Below are positions 43,991 to 53,792 of a stretch of 64,000 nucleotides of DNA, one piece after another. Where the stretch lies: contig NZ_QYUR01000002.1 of assembly GCF_003596405.1 (NCBI RefSeq), positions 2,310,501 to 2,374,500 of the forward strand, in the 5' to 3' direction. The translations under genes and the position numbers were made by a program. Position 1 is the first letter of the stretch. Each line of letters begins with the position of its first letter. The notes below the pieces were generated by a model, which ran no database searches, was not told where the DNA came from, and saw nothing but the letters and a program-made list of their open reading frames with translations. This DNA comes from Pseudomonas cavernicola. Lineage in GTDB: Bacteria > Pseudomonadota > Gammaproteobacteria > Pseudomonadales > Pseudomonadaceae.

Positions 43991-45130
43991 TTAGCCTCCA
44001 ATCACCAAGCGAGCACTAACCCCAGTCGCTTCACGGCTGGCTGAACCCAACTGCACCACCAGCCCAGCTGCGATCAAGCGCTCACGCAACCGCTCCAGTG
44101 CATCGAAACCCGGCGCCTGCACCTGCAGCGCCAAGTCGCCGCGGCTGTCACTGAAGTCCAACTGCTGCACACGCACCTGCGCGCCTTCGGCAATCAGCGC
44201 TCCGGTTGCCTGACCGAGCAGATTGAGCAGGCGACTCTGACCACCAGCAGCACCTTCGGCCAAGTGCTGGTCGAACTGGGTACGCAGGTTGACCAGCTTA
44301 TTGTCCTCAGGAAACAGCTCGCGATAGAGCGCCACATTGGACGCGGCATAAGCCTCGCTCTCGTGCTGCAATTGCCAGCTCTGCGCCAAATTGAAGCCCC
44401 ATTGCAGCACCAGCCACAGGCCAACCAAGCCCAGCACCGGACGCCAGCGCAGCCAATCCTCCGCCGACTCAGGCGGTGCGAACTCGCCTTGGGCCAGGTT
44501 GCAGCCAGCGGACTGACTGGCCAGCCATAGATGGAGATCCGGCTCGCGCTGACACTCGACAATCCCTGCCGGCAGCGCCTGCTCCGGCGGGGCAAAGGCC
44601 ATGTGCGGTAGTGGACAGACCGGCGCCAATGACGGCCAATCCTCACTTACCAGCGCCATGCGCGTCAGCGTGGCGCCGCCGAGCAACCAACGCTCATCCA
44701 GCCAGAGCAATTGCGTGCCCTGCACCGGTAGCAGATCCGCGTCGACCTGAATCGTCGCCGGCCGGGCTTCCGCGCACAGCGTCAACCAGTCCGCCAGCCA
44801 GCTACGGCGCACGGCGAACACCCGATGCCGACCGTCCGCCAACTGCTCGCCCAGGGCCAGATGCAGGTGCTCGACCTCTTCAGCCAGCAACTCCTCCACC
44901 GCAAACGGTAAGGCCTGACGTAACCAACGGGACTTCTGCGTCGGCAGTTGCACAACACAGCTGGTCACCGCCTCCACCGGCAGCACCAGGCGCCAGGGCG
45001 CGCTCAACTCCGCCACGGCAGCGGCAAAGGCTAGCTGCGTGCGGACGCCCGCCTGCACGCGGCACACTTCCAGTTCAGGATCAGCCCCCACACAGGCGGC
45101 CGGCGGCAGAAAGATACACACCTGACTCAT
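43991..45130 (-). CDS. gspL: type II secretion protein GspL (XcpY)
   Basis: 379-aa inner-membrane protein that anchors the GspE ATPase. The cytoplasmic actin-like domain (about residues 1-230; QKSRWLRQALPFAVEELLAE and VDADLLPVQGTQLLWLDERW) is followed by a helix near 235-255 and a periplasmic ferredoxin-like domain. The start overlaps the gspK stop by 4 nt (ATGA). Confidence 0.93.
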   Translation of the reverse strand: MSQVCIFLPPAACVGADPELEVCRVQAGVRTQLAFAAAVAELSAPWRLVLPVEAVTSCVVQLPTQKSRWLRQALPFAVEELLAEEVEHLHLALGEQLADGRHRVFAVRRSWLADWLTLCAEARPATIQVDADLLPVQGTQLLWLDERWLLGGATLTRMALVSEDWPSLAPVCPLPHMAFAPPEQALPAGIVECQREPDLHLWLASQSAGCNLAQGEFAPPESAEDWLRWRPVLGLVGLWLVLQWGFNLAQSWQLQHESEAYAASNVALYRELFPEDNKLVNLRTQFDQHLAEGAAGGQSRLLNLLGQATGALIAEGAQVRVQQLDFSDSRGDLALQVQAPGFDALERLRERLIAAGLVVQLGSASREATGVSARLVIGG

Positions 45131-46098
45131 TGATCGGACTCCTCAATCGGCGCTGGCGCCAAACCAGCCTGCCCTAAATCACGGGCCAGTATCCGTACGC
45201 GACCATCTTCACCACGGTGCAAACTGCTCACCAGGACCTGACGACGATCAGCTACTCGAACCTCGCTGACCACCTGAAAATATTGGCTGCCTACGGCCAA
45301 ACCCTGCCCCGTCACACCGAGCCCGGCCAATGCCGGCTGCCCGAGAAAGCTCTCCAGGCTGCGAAAACCCTCGCTGCCCCGCGCCGCCAGCAGACCTTGC
45401 GCAACGCTTGGCGTCAAACCATCTGCCAGGCTAGAAAGTACCAAGGCACTGGCGGTATTGACGTTTAGCGTAGCGTCTTCGGGTAACGCGCTGACATAGG
45501 GCAACAGCCGCCGGTAATCGGTCTCACTCATCCCCAATAACAGACGCAGTTCAGAGACATCGCTCAGCAGTTGATTAGCCGCTCGGTAGGCGGGCTTTGC
45601 CAGCAGATATTGATTGTCCTCCGCGCCATAGGCACCACTCGGCTCCTGATCGATATCCAGCCAGTCCTGCAAGCGCTCGGCATAGGGCTGCTCAATCTCC
45701 AGGCGGAGCAATAAGCGGCTAAACTGTGCCACCGCAGCTTCATCGACCTGACGCTGGCGCACCAGACTGTTGAGATTAAACCGCCCACTCGGGTCCTCGA
45801 TACGCACCCGCAACTCACCCCCTTCATCCAGCTTAAAGGGCGCCTGGGTTCGCGCCCATGCCTCACCCAAGTAATCCACCGGCTGGCGCGGATCACCCTG
45901 GCGCAAGTCGCGCAGCAGGAGCGCTTTGGCTAACGTTTCGCCACCCAAGGCGTAATGCCAGGCCTGACGCGCACTCAACAAGTTGGCACTGCTACGAATA
46001 GCCAACTGCTGGCGCGCGATCAGTCCGGCACAGACCACCGTCACTACGGCCACCACCAGCAGCACCGTGATCAAGGCGACCCCCCTTTGGCGCTTCAT
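45127..46098 (-). CDS. gspK: minor pseudopilin GspK (XcpX)
   Basis: 323-aa minor pseudopilin that caps the pseudopilus. The leader MKRQRG is followed by VALITVLLVVAVVTVVCAGL. The usual Glu+5 of pseudopilins is absent (Thr instead), which is normal for GspK. Large alpha-domain with NLNSLVRQRQVDEAAVAQF. Start and stop each overlap the neighbours by 4 nt. Confidence 0.93.
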   Translation of the reverse strand: MKRQRGVALITVLLVVAVVTVVCAGLIARQQLAIRSSANLLSARQAWHYALGGETLAKALLLRDLRQGDPRQPVDYLGEAWARTQAPFKLDEGGELRVRIEDPSGRFNLNSLVRQRQVDEAAVAQFSRLLLRLEIEQPYAERLQDWLDIDQEPSGAYGAEDNQYLLAKPAYRAANQLLSDVSELRLLLGMSETDYRRLLPYVSALPEDATLNVNTASALVLSSLADGLTPSVAQGLLAARGSEGFRSLESFLGQPALAGLGVTGQGLAVGSQYFQVVSEVRVADRRQVLVSSLHRGEDGRVRILARDLGQAGLAPAPIEESDQ

Positions 46099-46778
46099 GA
46101 ACCGGCCTCCGGCTCAGCTTCGGGGGCTTGTTCTCCACCACCGCCAGCGTCGTTCTGGTCCGCGTCTTTAGGCATGTCCGGCAAGCGCAAGACACGCCGT
46201 AGCTGACCATAACGACGATGCGCCAGCACCAACTCGACAGCCTTAGGCAGCTGCTGCAGACGCTTATCGTCAGCGCCTTCGGCCGGCGGCCAGCTCTCCA
46301 GCCAGCGCCCCTCGCGATCCATATAACGCACTGCAAAGTGGGTGACACCGTCCAGCGCCTGCTGCACACGCGGCTGGCTGTCCTGGGCCTGATCCAACAC
46401 CGTCCAGTAGCGTCGCTGCCACTGCTCGCCACTCAACTCCCAGCGGACCCGCTGTAAGCGCGAACGTGGCGCGCCCATGGGGTTGCGCCAGCCATTACGG
46501 GTGAACTCCAGTGCCGGGTGATCACCATCCTCTCCGAGCAGGGCGGCACGTGGCTCACCAAACGGATCACGCACCGGCCGCGCCACTACCTGCAGCACGT
46601 CGCGCTCTAAAGCCGCCATGGCGCGGATCAACTCGCGTAATTGCTGCTCTTGAACTCGTGTCGCAGTGTCGGTGCGCAGCACGCTGTTGAGCATGCGGTA
46701 AGTACCCAACCCCAGCAGGGCAAAGATCGCGATGGCAATCAGCAATTCCAACAGTGTGAAACCCGCGGAGCGCCTCAT
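46095..46778 (-). CDS. gspJ: minor pseudopilin GspJ (XcpW)
   Basis: 227-aa pseudopilin with leader MRRSAG then FTLLELLIAIAIFALLGLGT, the prepilin peptidase site and Glu+5. The family pattern RMLNSVLRTDTATRVQEQQL and PVRDPFGEPRAALLGEDG follows. The C-terminal 30 residues are acidic and Gly/Glu-rich (NDAGGGGEQAPEAEPEAGS), an extension that looks species-specific. 4-nt overlaps on both sides. Confidence 0.93.
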   Translation of the reverse strand: MRRSAGFTLLELLIAIAIFALLGLGTYRMLNSVLRTDTATRVQEQQLRELIRAMAALERDVLQVVARPVRDPFGEPRAALLGEDGDHPALEFTRNGWRNPMGAPRSRLQRVRWELSGEQWQRRYWTVLDQAQDSQPRVQQALDGVTHFAVRYMDREGRWLESWPPAEGADDKRLQQLPKAVELVLAHRRYGQLRRVLRLPDMPKDADQNDAGGGGEQAPEAEPEAGS

Positions 46779-47164
46779 GGCTCAGCTCCGAGGAATCCGG
46801 TCAGGCTCAATACCGCACGCTCTTTTAGCTCGCCACGGGCGCCGCGCTCACCGCTCAGCGCCACCCAGAGCGTGACCCGGCGCATCGTCGGCTCACTGGT
46901 TGACTCAATCAGGCTAAGCCATTCCCAGTGTCGCCCGGCGTAGTCCAGCTTACCTTGCGCGCGACCATCGGCCGGCGGCGTTTCTGCCAGTTGCAGCTCG
47001 CTCAAACGATTATCGGCAATCCACATGGCCAGGGTCTTGTCTTCCAGGCGCGCGGCCGTTTGCAAGCTACGCGAACTGGCGGTCAGCACGCTGGCCGCGA
47101 CCAAGGCGAAAATGGCCAGCGCCACCAACACCTCAAGCAAGGTGAAACCCCGTGCGGGCTTCAT
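46775..47164 (-). CDS. gspI: minor pseudopilin GspI (XcpV)
   Basis: 129-aa pseudopilin. Leader MKPARG, then FTLLEVLVALAIFALVAASV with Glu+5. The pilin head contains LAMWIADNRLSELQL as in GspI (normally W-x-A-x-N-x-L). Part of the GspI-J-K tip complex. 4-nt overlaps on both sides. Confidence 0.94.
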   Translation of the reverse strand: MKPARGFTLLEVLVALAIFALVAASVLTASSRSLQTAARLEDKTLAMWIADNRLSELQLAETPPADGRAQGKLDYAGRHWEWLSLIESTSEPTMRRVTLWVALSGERGARGELKERAVLSLTGFLGAEP

Positions 47165-47697
47165 CCTGGTCGCCCTTTGAGCAATTCAACCTCGACTTTG
47201 GGCAGACGAAAGCCATCGCTGGACATTTGCAGTTGCAAGCCATCTTTGCGCCGCTCAGCCAGGCGCAGGCGAAAAGGACTGAGCTCGCCGCTCGAGAGGA
47301 TCAGTAGCTGCGGGACAGCGGTTTTTGCTTTTTTATCGTCATCAGCAGCAGCGGGGGCCGGCAAGCTCAAGGCTTCGCCATCCAACTCAAAGCTCAGCAC
47401 CGCCCAACTCGGCAAGCGGTGAGGCGCCTTATCCACCGCCAGCCATTTGCCCTTGATTTCGTCGTAGCGCAGCACTTGATAGGCCTCGGGGCTGAGCAGT
47501 AGACCGTATTCGTGGTTGTCCAACACTGCTTCGTCGGCCAACACACCGATCAAGCCGGTCAGACGCTCCGCCTCGTTGCTCAGCTCCCGCGCGGGCCCCG
47601 CAATACCGCTGCTGAGCACGGCCAACCCGACCAAGCTGCCGAGGATCACCAGCACGACGAGCAGCTCGATCAGCGTGAATCCCCGCGAGCGGCGCAT
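47161..47697 (-). CDS. gspH: minor pseudopilin GspH (XcpU)
   Basis: 178-aa pseudopilin. Leader MRRSRG, then FTLIELLVVLVILGSLVGLA with Glu+5. SGIAGPARELSNEAERL and DEAVLDNHEYGLLLSPEAYQ are typical. It starts 6 bp after gspG and overlaps gspI by 4 nt. Confidence 0.93.
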   Translation of the reverse strand: MRRSRGFTLIELLVVLVILGSLVGLAVLSSGIAGPARELSNEAERLTGLIGVLADEAVLDNHEYGLLLSPEAYQVLRYDEIKGKWLAVDKAPHRLPSWAVLSFELDGEALSLPAPAAADDDKKAKTAVPQLLILSSGELSPFRLRLAERRKDGLQLQMSSDGFRLPKVEVELLKGRPG

Positions 47698-47703
47698 CGC
47701 GAC

Positions 47704-48135
47704 TCACAGATCCCAGTTGCCGATATCGGCATCGTGGTCGCTGCCGCCTTCCTTACCGTCGCCCCCCAGGGAATACAGATCGAAAGGACCTTTGGTGCCC
47801 GGCGCCAGGTATTGATAGGGATTGCCCCAAGGATCGACCGGCATCCGCTTGAGGTAGCCGTCTTTATTCCAATTCTTCGCCGGAGGGCTGCCCGAAGGTT
47901 TTGTCACCAGGGCTTCGAGTCCTTGCTGGGTGTTCGGATAGGCATAATTGTCCAGCTTGTACATATCCAGCGCGGCGGAGATTGCCTTGATATCGCCCTT
48001 GGCCACAGTAACCTTGGCCTGATCCGGGCGGCTCATTACCTGCGGGACGATCAGGGCCGCGAGGATCCCGAGGATCACCACCACCACCATGATTTCGATC
48101 AGGGTAAAACCCTGTTGCTTGCGCACGTACTCCAC
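47704..48135 (-). CDS. gspG: major pseudopilin GspG (XcpT), GTG start
   Basis: 143-aa major pseudopilin that builds the T2SS piston. The leader ends KQQG before FTLIEIMVVVVILGILAALI with Glu+5. The calcium-binding C-terminal loop GGDGKEGGSDHDADIGNWDL is present. The start is GTG 48135; GGTGGGG in the gspF 3' end is the ribosome-binding site. A stronger site than its neighbours fits its higher required dose. Confidence 0.96.
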   Translation of the reverse strand: MEYVRKQQGFTLIEIMVVVVILGILAALIVPQVMSRPDQAKVTVAKGDIKAISAALDMYKLDNYAYPNTQQGLEALVTKPSGSPPAKNWNKDGYLKRMPVDPWGNPYQYLAPGTKGPFDLYSLGGDGKEGGSDHDADIGNWDL

Positions 48136-48139
48136 TTGT

Positions 48140-49357
48140 TTACCCCACCAGTTGGTTCAACGACAAAATCGGCAGGAGGATGGCCAGTACGATCAACAGC
48201 ACCACCACCCCCATGAATACCAGCATGAACGGCTCGAACAGGCCGACCAGCAAGGCGACCTGGGCGCCCAGATCATTCTCCTGATTGCGCGCGGTACGCG
48301 CGAGCATCTGATCCAGCTCGCCAGAGCGCTCACCACTGGCAATCATATGCAACATCATCGGCGGAAACTGTCCACTGGCCTCCAGTGCGCGAGTCAGGCT
48401 GCCGCCTTCACGAACCTTCTGCGCGGCCAACACCACTTCGGCACGAATCACTCGGTTGGCAATCACCTGTGCGCCGATGCCGAGGGCTTCGACCAAAGGC
48501 ACGCCACTCTGGGTGAGGATCGCCAGGGTCGAGGCGAAACGCGCGCAGTCGGTCGCTCGCACCAATCGTCCGGCTAAAGGCACGCGCAGCAGAAAGCCAT
48601 GCCAACGCTGCTTGACCTGCTCATCGCGCAACGCCCAGCGCAGCCCAAAGCCACCAGCGAGCAGCAGCAATATCATCAGCCAGCCCCAGGTTTTAACCAC
48701 GTCACTGAGCGCAATCAAACCGCGTGTCAACACTGGCAAGGTCTGCCCGGAGTCGACAAACACTCGCACCACATCCGGCACCACATAGCCCAGGAGAAAG
48801 CCGACGATGGCCAGCGAGGTGACCATCAGGATCAGCGGATACAGCAAGGCCAGCTGAATCTTCTGCCGCGACTGTTGGCGCTGCTCGGTGTAATCCGCCA
48901 GTTGCTCCAATACCGGGCCCAAATGGCCGGCGTGCTCACCGGCAGCCACGGTGGCGCGGTACAACTCAGGAAAGGCCGCTGGGAACTCTTTCAGGCTAGC
49001 GGCCAGACTATGGCCCTCCAGCACTCTGGCGCGCACGGCGAGCAGCATCGCCTCGATACGTGGCGCGGTGGATTGCGCAGCGGCGGCGCGCAAGGCCTCT
49101 TCAATCGGCAACCCAGCCTGAATCAGGGTCGCCAGCTGCCGGGTCACTAGCGCCAGATCGCGTGCGGAAAGCCCGCGAACGAAGCTGAAATGCCCATCGT
49201 TACTGGCTTGCTCGCGAGTGCGGGTAGCCTTCACATGCAATGGCGCCAACTGCCGCTCACGCAGCAACTGCCGCACTTGGCGTGCGCTGTCGGCCTCCAG
49301 AACGCCTTTCTGCTGACGCCCTTTGCCGTCAAGGGCGAGGTACTCGAAAGCAGCCAT
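48140..49357 (-). CDS. gspF: type II secretion platform protein GspF (XcpS)
   Basis: 405-aa polytopic inner-membrane core of the assembly platform with two repeated GspF domains. FEYLALDGKGRQQKGVLEAD is the classic start. Both halves contain the family motif (ATLIQAGLPIEEALRAAAAQ and ILTQSGVPLVEALGIGAQV). Membrane helices lie near 170-190, 220-240 and 375-400. The start overlaps the gspE stop as TAATG. Confidence 0.95.
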   Translation of the reverse strand: MAAFEYLALDGKGRQQKGVLEADSARQVRQLLRERQLAPLHVKATRTREQASNDGHFSFVRGLSARDLALVTRQLATLIQAGLPIEEALRAAAAQSTAPRIEAMLLAVRARVLEGHSLAASLKEFPAAFPELYRATVAAGEHAGHLGPVLEQLADYTEQRQQSRQKIQLALLYPLILMVTSLAIVGFLLGYVVPDVVRVFVDSGQTLPVLTRGLIALSDVVKTWGWLMILLLLAGGFGLRWALRDEQVKQRWHGFLLRVPLAGRLVRATDCARFASTLAILTQSGVPLVEALGIGAQVIANRVIRAEVVLAAQKVREGGSLTRALEASGQFPPMMLHMIASGERSGELDQMLARTARNQENDLGAQVALLVGLFEPFMLVFMGVVVLLIVLAILLPILSLNQLVG

Positions 49358-50844
49358 TACTCTTCCCGTGTCACACGCAGTACTTCTTCCAGGGTAGTAG
49401 TCCCCTCCAGCACCTTACGCCGACCATCCTCACGAATGCTCGGCCCAAAGCTGCGCGCATGCCGGGTCATCTCCTGTTCGGAAGCGGCGTTATGCACCAA
49501 GGTGCGCAGGTGATCATCGAACACCACCAATTCATAAATACCGGTACGCCCGCGGTAGCCCTGCTGTTTGCACTCGGCGCAGCCACGAGCATGCTCGATC
49601 AGCGGCGGTTGCGCACTATCGACCCCCAGCAGCGCACACTCCGCGGCATCCGCTGGGTAGGCCTCTTTGCAGTGTGGACAGAGCACACGCACCAGACGCT
49701 GGGCGAGTACCCCCAACAGCGAAGACGACAACAGGAACGGCTCGACGCCCATATCTACCAACCGGGTAATGGCGCCGATGGCGCTGTTGGTATGCAGGGT
49801 GGAAAGCACCAAGTGACCGGTCAGCGAGGCCTGCACGGCGATCTCCGCGGTTTCCTTGTCGCGAATTTCGCCGACCATCACCACGTCCGGGTCCTGACGC
49901 AAAATAGCGCGCAAGCCGCGAGCGAAGGTCATATCGACCTTGGGATTGACCTGGGTTTGGCCAATGCCTTCCAGGTGATATTCGATCGGGTCTTCGACCG
50001 TGAGAATGTTCCGCGTACGGTCGTTGAGGCTGACCAAGCTGGCGTACAGCGTGGTGGTCTTACCTGAGCCTGTGGGGCCGGTGACCAGCAGAATACCGTG
50101 AGGTTTGCGCACGGTTTCTTCCATCAGCTTGCGGTCACGCGCGCACATGCCCAGATGCTGCAGCGACAGGCGCCCCGCCTGTTTATCGAGCAAGCGCAGT
50201 ACCACCCGCTCGCCATTCGCCGAAGGCAGGGTGGACACTCGGATATCCACTTCGCGCCCACCCACTCGCAGAGAAATTCGCCCGTCCTGCGGTACACGTT
50301 TCTCGGCGATATCCAGCCGCGCCATGACCTTGATCCGCGACACCAGCAGCGCCGCCAGCTCGCGCTTGGGCTCCAACACTTCACGCAAAATGCCGTCGAC
50401 CCGGAAGCGTACGACCAAGCGTTTCTCGAAGGTTTCCAGGTGGATATCGGAAGCGTTTTCCTTGATTGCCTCACCGAGGATGGCGTTGATCAGGCGGATG
50501 ATCGGTGCGTCATCCTCCTGCTCCATCAAATCCTCGGTTTCTGGAATCTGCTCGGCCAGAGCAGCCAGATCCATGCTGCCACCGATATCTTCGGCAAGCT
50601 GCATCGAGGCGGAATCGTGTTGGTAGGCATTGGCCAGTGCCAACTCAAAGGCATCGGTCGAAAGCGCTCGTAAGGGCAAACGCCGCCCGGCGAAACGCTG
50701 CGCCTCGACCAAAGCTGTCAATTCAACCGTGGGACGGTGCCCCAGGCAAGCCTGACCAAGCTCGACCATCAGCACTACACCGTGGCGCCTGGCGAAACTG
50801 AATGGCAACCGGCGCAGCGGCGCCTCGGCAGGGAGAGCGTTCAT
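49357..50844 (-). CDS. gspE: type II secretion ATPase GspE (XcpR)
   Basis: 495-aa hexameric ATPase that drives pseudopilus assembly. Walker [14 protein letters not shown], Asp box [13 protein letters not shown], Walker [13 protein letters not shown] and His box [15 protein letters not shown] are complete. The zinc-binding tetracysteine is CPHC and CAEC. The N-terminal N1E domain binds GspL. First gene of the minus-strand operon; ATG 50844 lies 247 bp from the divergent gspC start. Confidence 0.96.
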   Translation of the reverse strand: MNALPAEAPLRRLPFSFARRHGVVLMVELGQACLGHRPTVELTALVEAQRFAGRRLPLRALSTDAFELALANAYQHDSASMQLAEDIGGSMDLAALAEQIPETEDLMEQEDDAPIIRLINAILGEAIKENASDIHLETFEKRLVVRFRVDGILREVLEPKRELAALLVSRIKVMARLDIAEKRVPQDGRISLRVGGREVDIRVSTLPSANGERVVLRLLDKQAGRLSLQHLGMCARDRKLMEETVRKPHGILLVTGPTGSGKTTTLYASLVSLNDRTRNILTVEDPIEYHLEGIGQTQVNPKVDMTFARGLRAILRQDPDVVMVGEIRDKETAEIAVQASLTGHLVLSTLHTNSAIGAITRLVDMGVEPFLLSSSLLGVLAQRLVRVLCPHCKEAYPADAAECALLGVDSAQPPLIEHARGCAECKQQGYRGRTGIYELVVFDDHLRTLVHNAASEQEMTRHARSFGPSIREDGRRKVLEGTTTLEEVLRVTREE

Positions 50845-51091
50845 ATTGATCGGGCCTTCAAACGGTAATCTTGAGCGAGTATCACAGGCAAATTTGACTG
50901 CTGTACGTCACGACTCCGCATTTTTTGTTGTTATAAATGTTCCCACTACGGGAGAGATCACAGCAATCTATCTTTAGCACATCAGGCTACGACTCATACA
51001 CCCAAATTGGATGCGGAGCCAGGCCTGCTAACTGCTATGATCGAGCCGCGCTCAACACCACCAATAACAACAAGTTAACGGAGTGACGCCC
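50845..51091. promoter_or_regulatory. divergent promoter region of gspE-M and gspC-D
   Basis: Spacer between the two xcp operons. An AT-rich tract at 50919-50940 (TTTTTTGTTGTTATAAATGT) is the only obvious promoter-like part, with TATAAA at 50932-50937 and no good -35 box. In P. aeruginosa this region responds to quorum sensing; I could not identify a lux-type box by eye. Confidence 0.45.
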
Positions 51092-51739
51092 TTGCCCTTC
51101 CTTGGATCTCAGCGCTGGCTGCAATTGCATGCCCCGACCTTAGTCGGTGCAGCGCTGGTCCTTGCCATGAGTGTCAGTTTAGCGTGGCAAACTACCGACT
51201 GGTTGCGCCTGCTGCGTGCTCCGGCCCACTCCGCCAGCACTAATACCCCTGCCATGCTCGCAGCACCTGCGCTGGAACGCCTGGAACCCTTGTTCGGCCC
51301 CAGCAGCGTGGCCAGCGATGCAGCTCCACCGGCCACCAATCTGCGCCTGAGCCTGCATGGCAGCTTCGTGCACGCCGATCCGCAACGCTCTAGCGCGATC
51401 ATCCAGCGCGAAGGCAGCAAACCACAGCGTTATGCCGTCGGCGCCGAATTGAACAAAGGGGTGCGCCTGCACGCTGTCTATCGCGACCGCGTGGAGCTTG
51501 AACGCAATGGCCGCCTGGAAAGCCTGCCCTTCCCCACCCGCAAGAGCAGTGCAAACAGTGTTAGCGACATCGAGTCCGCACCAGCAGAAGACCCGACCAA
51601 TCAATTGTCTACGCTGCAGGAAGACAACGCCGCACAGCTGCGCGAACGCATGGACGCTCTCCGACAACAAATGGATGCAGCCGGCACACTGCCTGCTATC
51701 GAACCCAACTCAACCGAACAGCCAACGGAAAGCGACTGA
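51092..51739 (+). CDS. gspC: type II secretion protein GspC (XcpP), TTG start
   Basis: About 215-aa bitopic inner-membrane protein that links the platform to the secretin. A helix lies near residues 13-32 (LVGAALVLAMSVSLAW), and the HR domain contains NLRLSLHGSFVHADPQRSSA and GAELNKGVRLHAVYRDRVEL. The end is a short coiled coil (AAQLRERMDALRQQMDAAG) rather than a PDZ domain, as in P. aeruginosa XcpP. The start is set at TTG 51092, 8 nt after ACGGAG; the in-frame GTG at 51083 overlaps that site and cannot use it. Confidence 0.9.
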   Translation: MPFLGSQRWLQLHAPTLVGAALVLAMSVSLAWQTTDWLRLLRAPAHSASTNTPAMLAAPALERLEPLFGPSSVASDAAPPATNLRLSLHGSFVHADPQRSSAIIQREGSKPQRYAVGAELNKGVRLHAVYRDRVELERNGRLESLPFPTRKSSANSVSDIESAPAEDPTNQLSTLQEDNAAQLRERMDALRQQMDAAGTLPAIEPNSTEQPTESD

Positions 51740-51743
51740 CACG

Positions 51744-53711
51744 ATGCCTCCGATCCTCTCTCGCCTAACTTTCGCCCTGCTCGCCACCGGCCTGTTTGCC
51801 ATTGCACTGCCGTCGAGTGCGGCGATAACACCCGCTGCAGCAAGCGCCAACCAACAGGAGGAGCGCTGGACGATCAACCTGCGGGACGCTGAAATCCGCG
51901 AGTTCATCGACCAGATCGCCGAGATCACCGGCGAGACTTTCGTCGTCGACCCTCGGGTCAAGGGTCAGGTCAGCGTGGTGTCTAAGGCGCCACTGTCGCT
52001 GAGCGAAATCTATCAGCTGTTCCTCTCGGTGATGGCCACTCACGGTTTTAGCGTGATCACTCAAGGCGATCAGGCTCGCATCGTGCCCAACGCCGAAGCC
52101 AAGGCCGAAGCCGATGGCGGCCGCGCAGCGCCAAATCGCCTGGAAACCCGCCTGATCCAGGTGCAGCACGGCTCGGCGACGGAGCTGATTCCGCTGATCC
52201 GCCCACTCGTACCGCAATACGGTCATCTGGCCGCAGTGACCTCGGCCAACGCCCTGATCATCAGCGATCGCAGCGCCAATATCGCGCGGATCGAAGACCT
52301 GATACATCAGCTCGACCAAAAGAGCGATCGCGACTACAGCGTGCTCAACTTGCAGCACGCCTGGGTGATGGATGCCGCCGAAGCACTCAATGCAACCCTC
52401 GCCCGCGGCCAGGCCAAAGGCGTCTCAGGTACTCAGGTAATCGCCGATGCACGTACCAACCGCCTGATTCTACTGGGCCCACCAGCCGCCCGCGCCAAGC
52501 TGGTGGCGCTAGCACAGTCTCTCGACACCCCCACCACGCGCTCAGCCAACACCCGTGTGATCCGCCTGCGCTATAACGATGCCAAGGCGCTGGCGCAGAC
52601 CCTCGGGGAAATTTCCGAAGGGTTGAATGCTCCAGCCGCCAGCGGTGAGGGCGCCAGCCAAGCAGTCGGCAAACCGCAAAACCTCATGATTCGGGCCGAC
52701 GAGAGCTTGAATGCTTTGATTCTACTGGCCGAGCCAGACGTGGTGGCGACGCTGGAAGACATCGTCCGCCAACTCGATGTGCCGCGCGCGCAAGTGTTGG
52801 TAGAAGCGGCCATCGTCGAAGTATCCGGCGATATCACCGAAGCCCTCGGCGTGCAGTGGGCAGTGGATGCCCGCGGCAACACCGGCGGGCTCGGCGCGGT
52901 CAACTTCCGCGGGACCGGACTGTCAGTCGGCTCCGTGCTGCAAGCCATACAGGACAGCAAGAATGACGTGGATAACACCATTCTGGATACCTTGCCGGAC
53001 GGCGCGATCATCGGCATCGGCACCGACCACTTCGGCGCGCTGATCACCGCGTTGTCGGCCAACAGCAACAGCAACCTGCTGTCCACTCCGAGCCTTCTGA
53101 CCCTGGACAACCAAAAGGCGGAAATCCTGGTCGGGCAAAACGTGCCCTTCCAGACCGGCTCCTTCACCACCGATACATCCGGGGCTGACAACCCTTTCAC
53201 CACCATCGAGCGCCAGGATATCGGTGTCACCCTCAAGGTCACCCCGCATATCAACGAAGGCGCCTCCCTGCGCCTGGAGATCGAGCAGGAGATCTCCTCC
53301 ATCGCCCCCGCCGCCACCCTTACCGCTCAGGCGGTGGACCTAATCACCAACAAGCGTTCGATCAAGAGCACCATCCTCGCCGATGACGGCCAGGTCATAG
53401 TGCTCGGCGGACTGATTCAGGACGACATCACCAAGACCGACTCAAAAGTCCCGCTGCTGGGCGATATCCCCTTCCTGGGCCGGCTGTTCCGCTCGACCAG
53501 AGACCAGCACGTCAAGCGCAACCTGATGGTCTTTCTACGCCCCAGCGTGATCCGCGACGGTGCCGGCCTGGCGGCCCTGTCCGGGAAGAAATACAGCGAC
53601 ATTCGCGTGCTCGGCGACCAAACCAACACGGCTCGCCCGGGGCTTCTGCCGCGCAACCCCGGAAAGCTGTTCGACGGCCATGGCGACTCGGCGATCGACC
53701 TGCGCCCATAA
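51744..53711 (+). CDS. gspD: type II secretin GspD (XcpQ)
   Basis: 655-aa outer-membrane secretin channel. Signal peptide LTFALLATGLFAIALPSSAA, then N0 (WTINLRDAEIREFIDQIAEI) and N1-N3 domains (repeated LxxLIxxLD-type ends). The secretin core holds VPFQTGSFTTD and VTPHINEGASLRLEIEQEIS. The late motif VLGGLIQDD and the domain end KVPLLGDIPFLGRLFRS are seen. ATG 51744 starts 4 bp after the gspC stop. The C-terminal S-domain is short, so a pilotin may not be required in the classical way. Confidence 0.96.
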   Translation: MPPILSRLTFALLATGLFAIALPSSAAITPAAASANQQEERWTINLRDAEIREFIDQIAEITGETFVVDPRVKGQVSVVSKAPLSLSEIYQLFLSVMATHGFSVITQGDQARIVPNAEAKAEADGGRAAPNRLETRLIQVQHGSATELIPLIRPLVPQYGHLAAVTSANALIISDRSANIARIEDLIHQLDQKSDRDYSVLNLQHAWVMDAAEALNATLARGQAKGVSGTQVIADARTNRLILLGPPAARAKLVALAQSLDTPTTRSANTRVIRLRYNDAKALAQTLGEISEGLNAPAASGEGASQAVGKPQNLMIRADESLNALILLAEPDVVATLEDIVRQLDVPRAQVLVEAAIVEVSGDITEALGVQWAVDARGNTGGLGAVNFRGTGLSVGSVLQAIQDSKNDVDNTILDTLPDGAIIGIGTDHFGALITALSANSNSNLLSTPSLLTLDNQKAEILVGQNVPFQTGSFTTDTSGADNPFTTIERQDIGVTLKVTPHINEGASLRLEIEQEISSIAPAATLTAQAVDLITNKRSIKSTILADDGQVIVLGGLIQDDITKTDSKVPLLGDIPFLGRLFRSTRDQHVKRNLMVFLRPSVIRDGAGLAALSGKKYSDIRVLGDQTNTARPGLLPRNPGKLFDGHGDSAIDLRP

Positions 53712-53737
53712 TCGAGCCGCGCCAACAACAGGCGCAT

Positions 53738-53782
53738 AAAAAACGGGCGGCGTGCCTTTCAGCTACGTCGCCCGTTTTTTTT
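53738..53782. terminator. bidirectional terminator between gspD and glsB-like gene
   Basis: AAAAAACGGGCG (53738-53749) pairs with CGCCCGTTTTTTTT (53769-53782). U-tracts exist on both strands, so it can stop both the plus-strand gspCD transcript and the minus-strand gene at 53793. Confidence 0.85.
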
Positions 53783-53792
53783 AGGGTCCAGC

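Noticed and set aside
50845..51091. A lux-type box for quorum control of xcp
   Set aside because: Known for P. aeruginosa, but no convincing CT-N12-AG dyad with symmetry was found by eye here.
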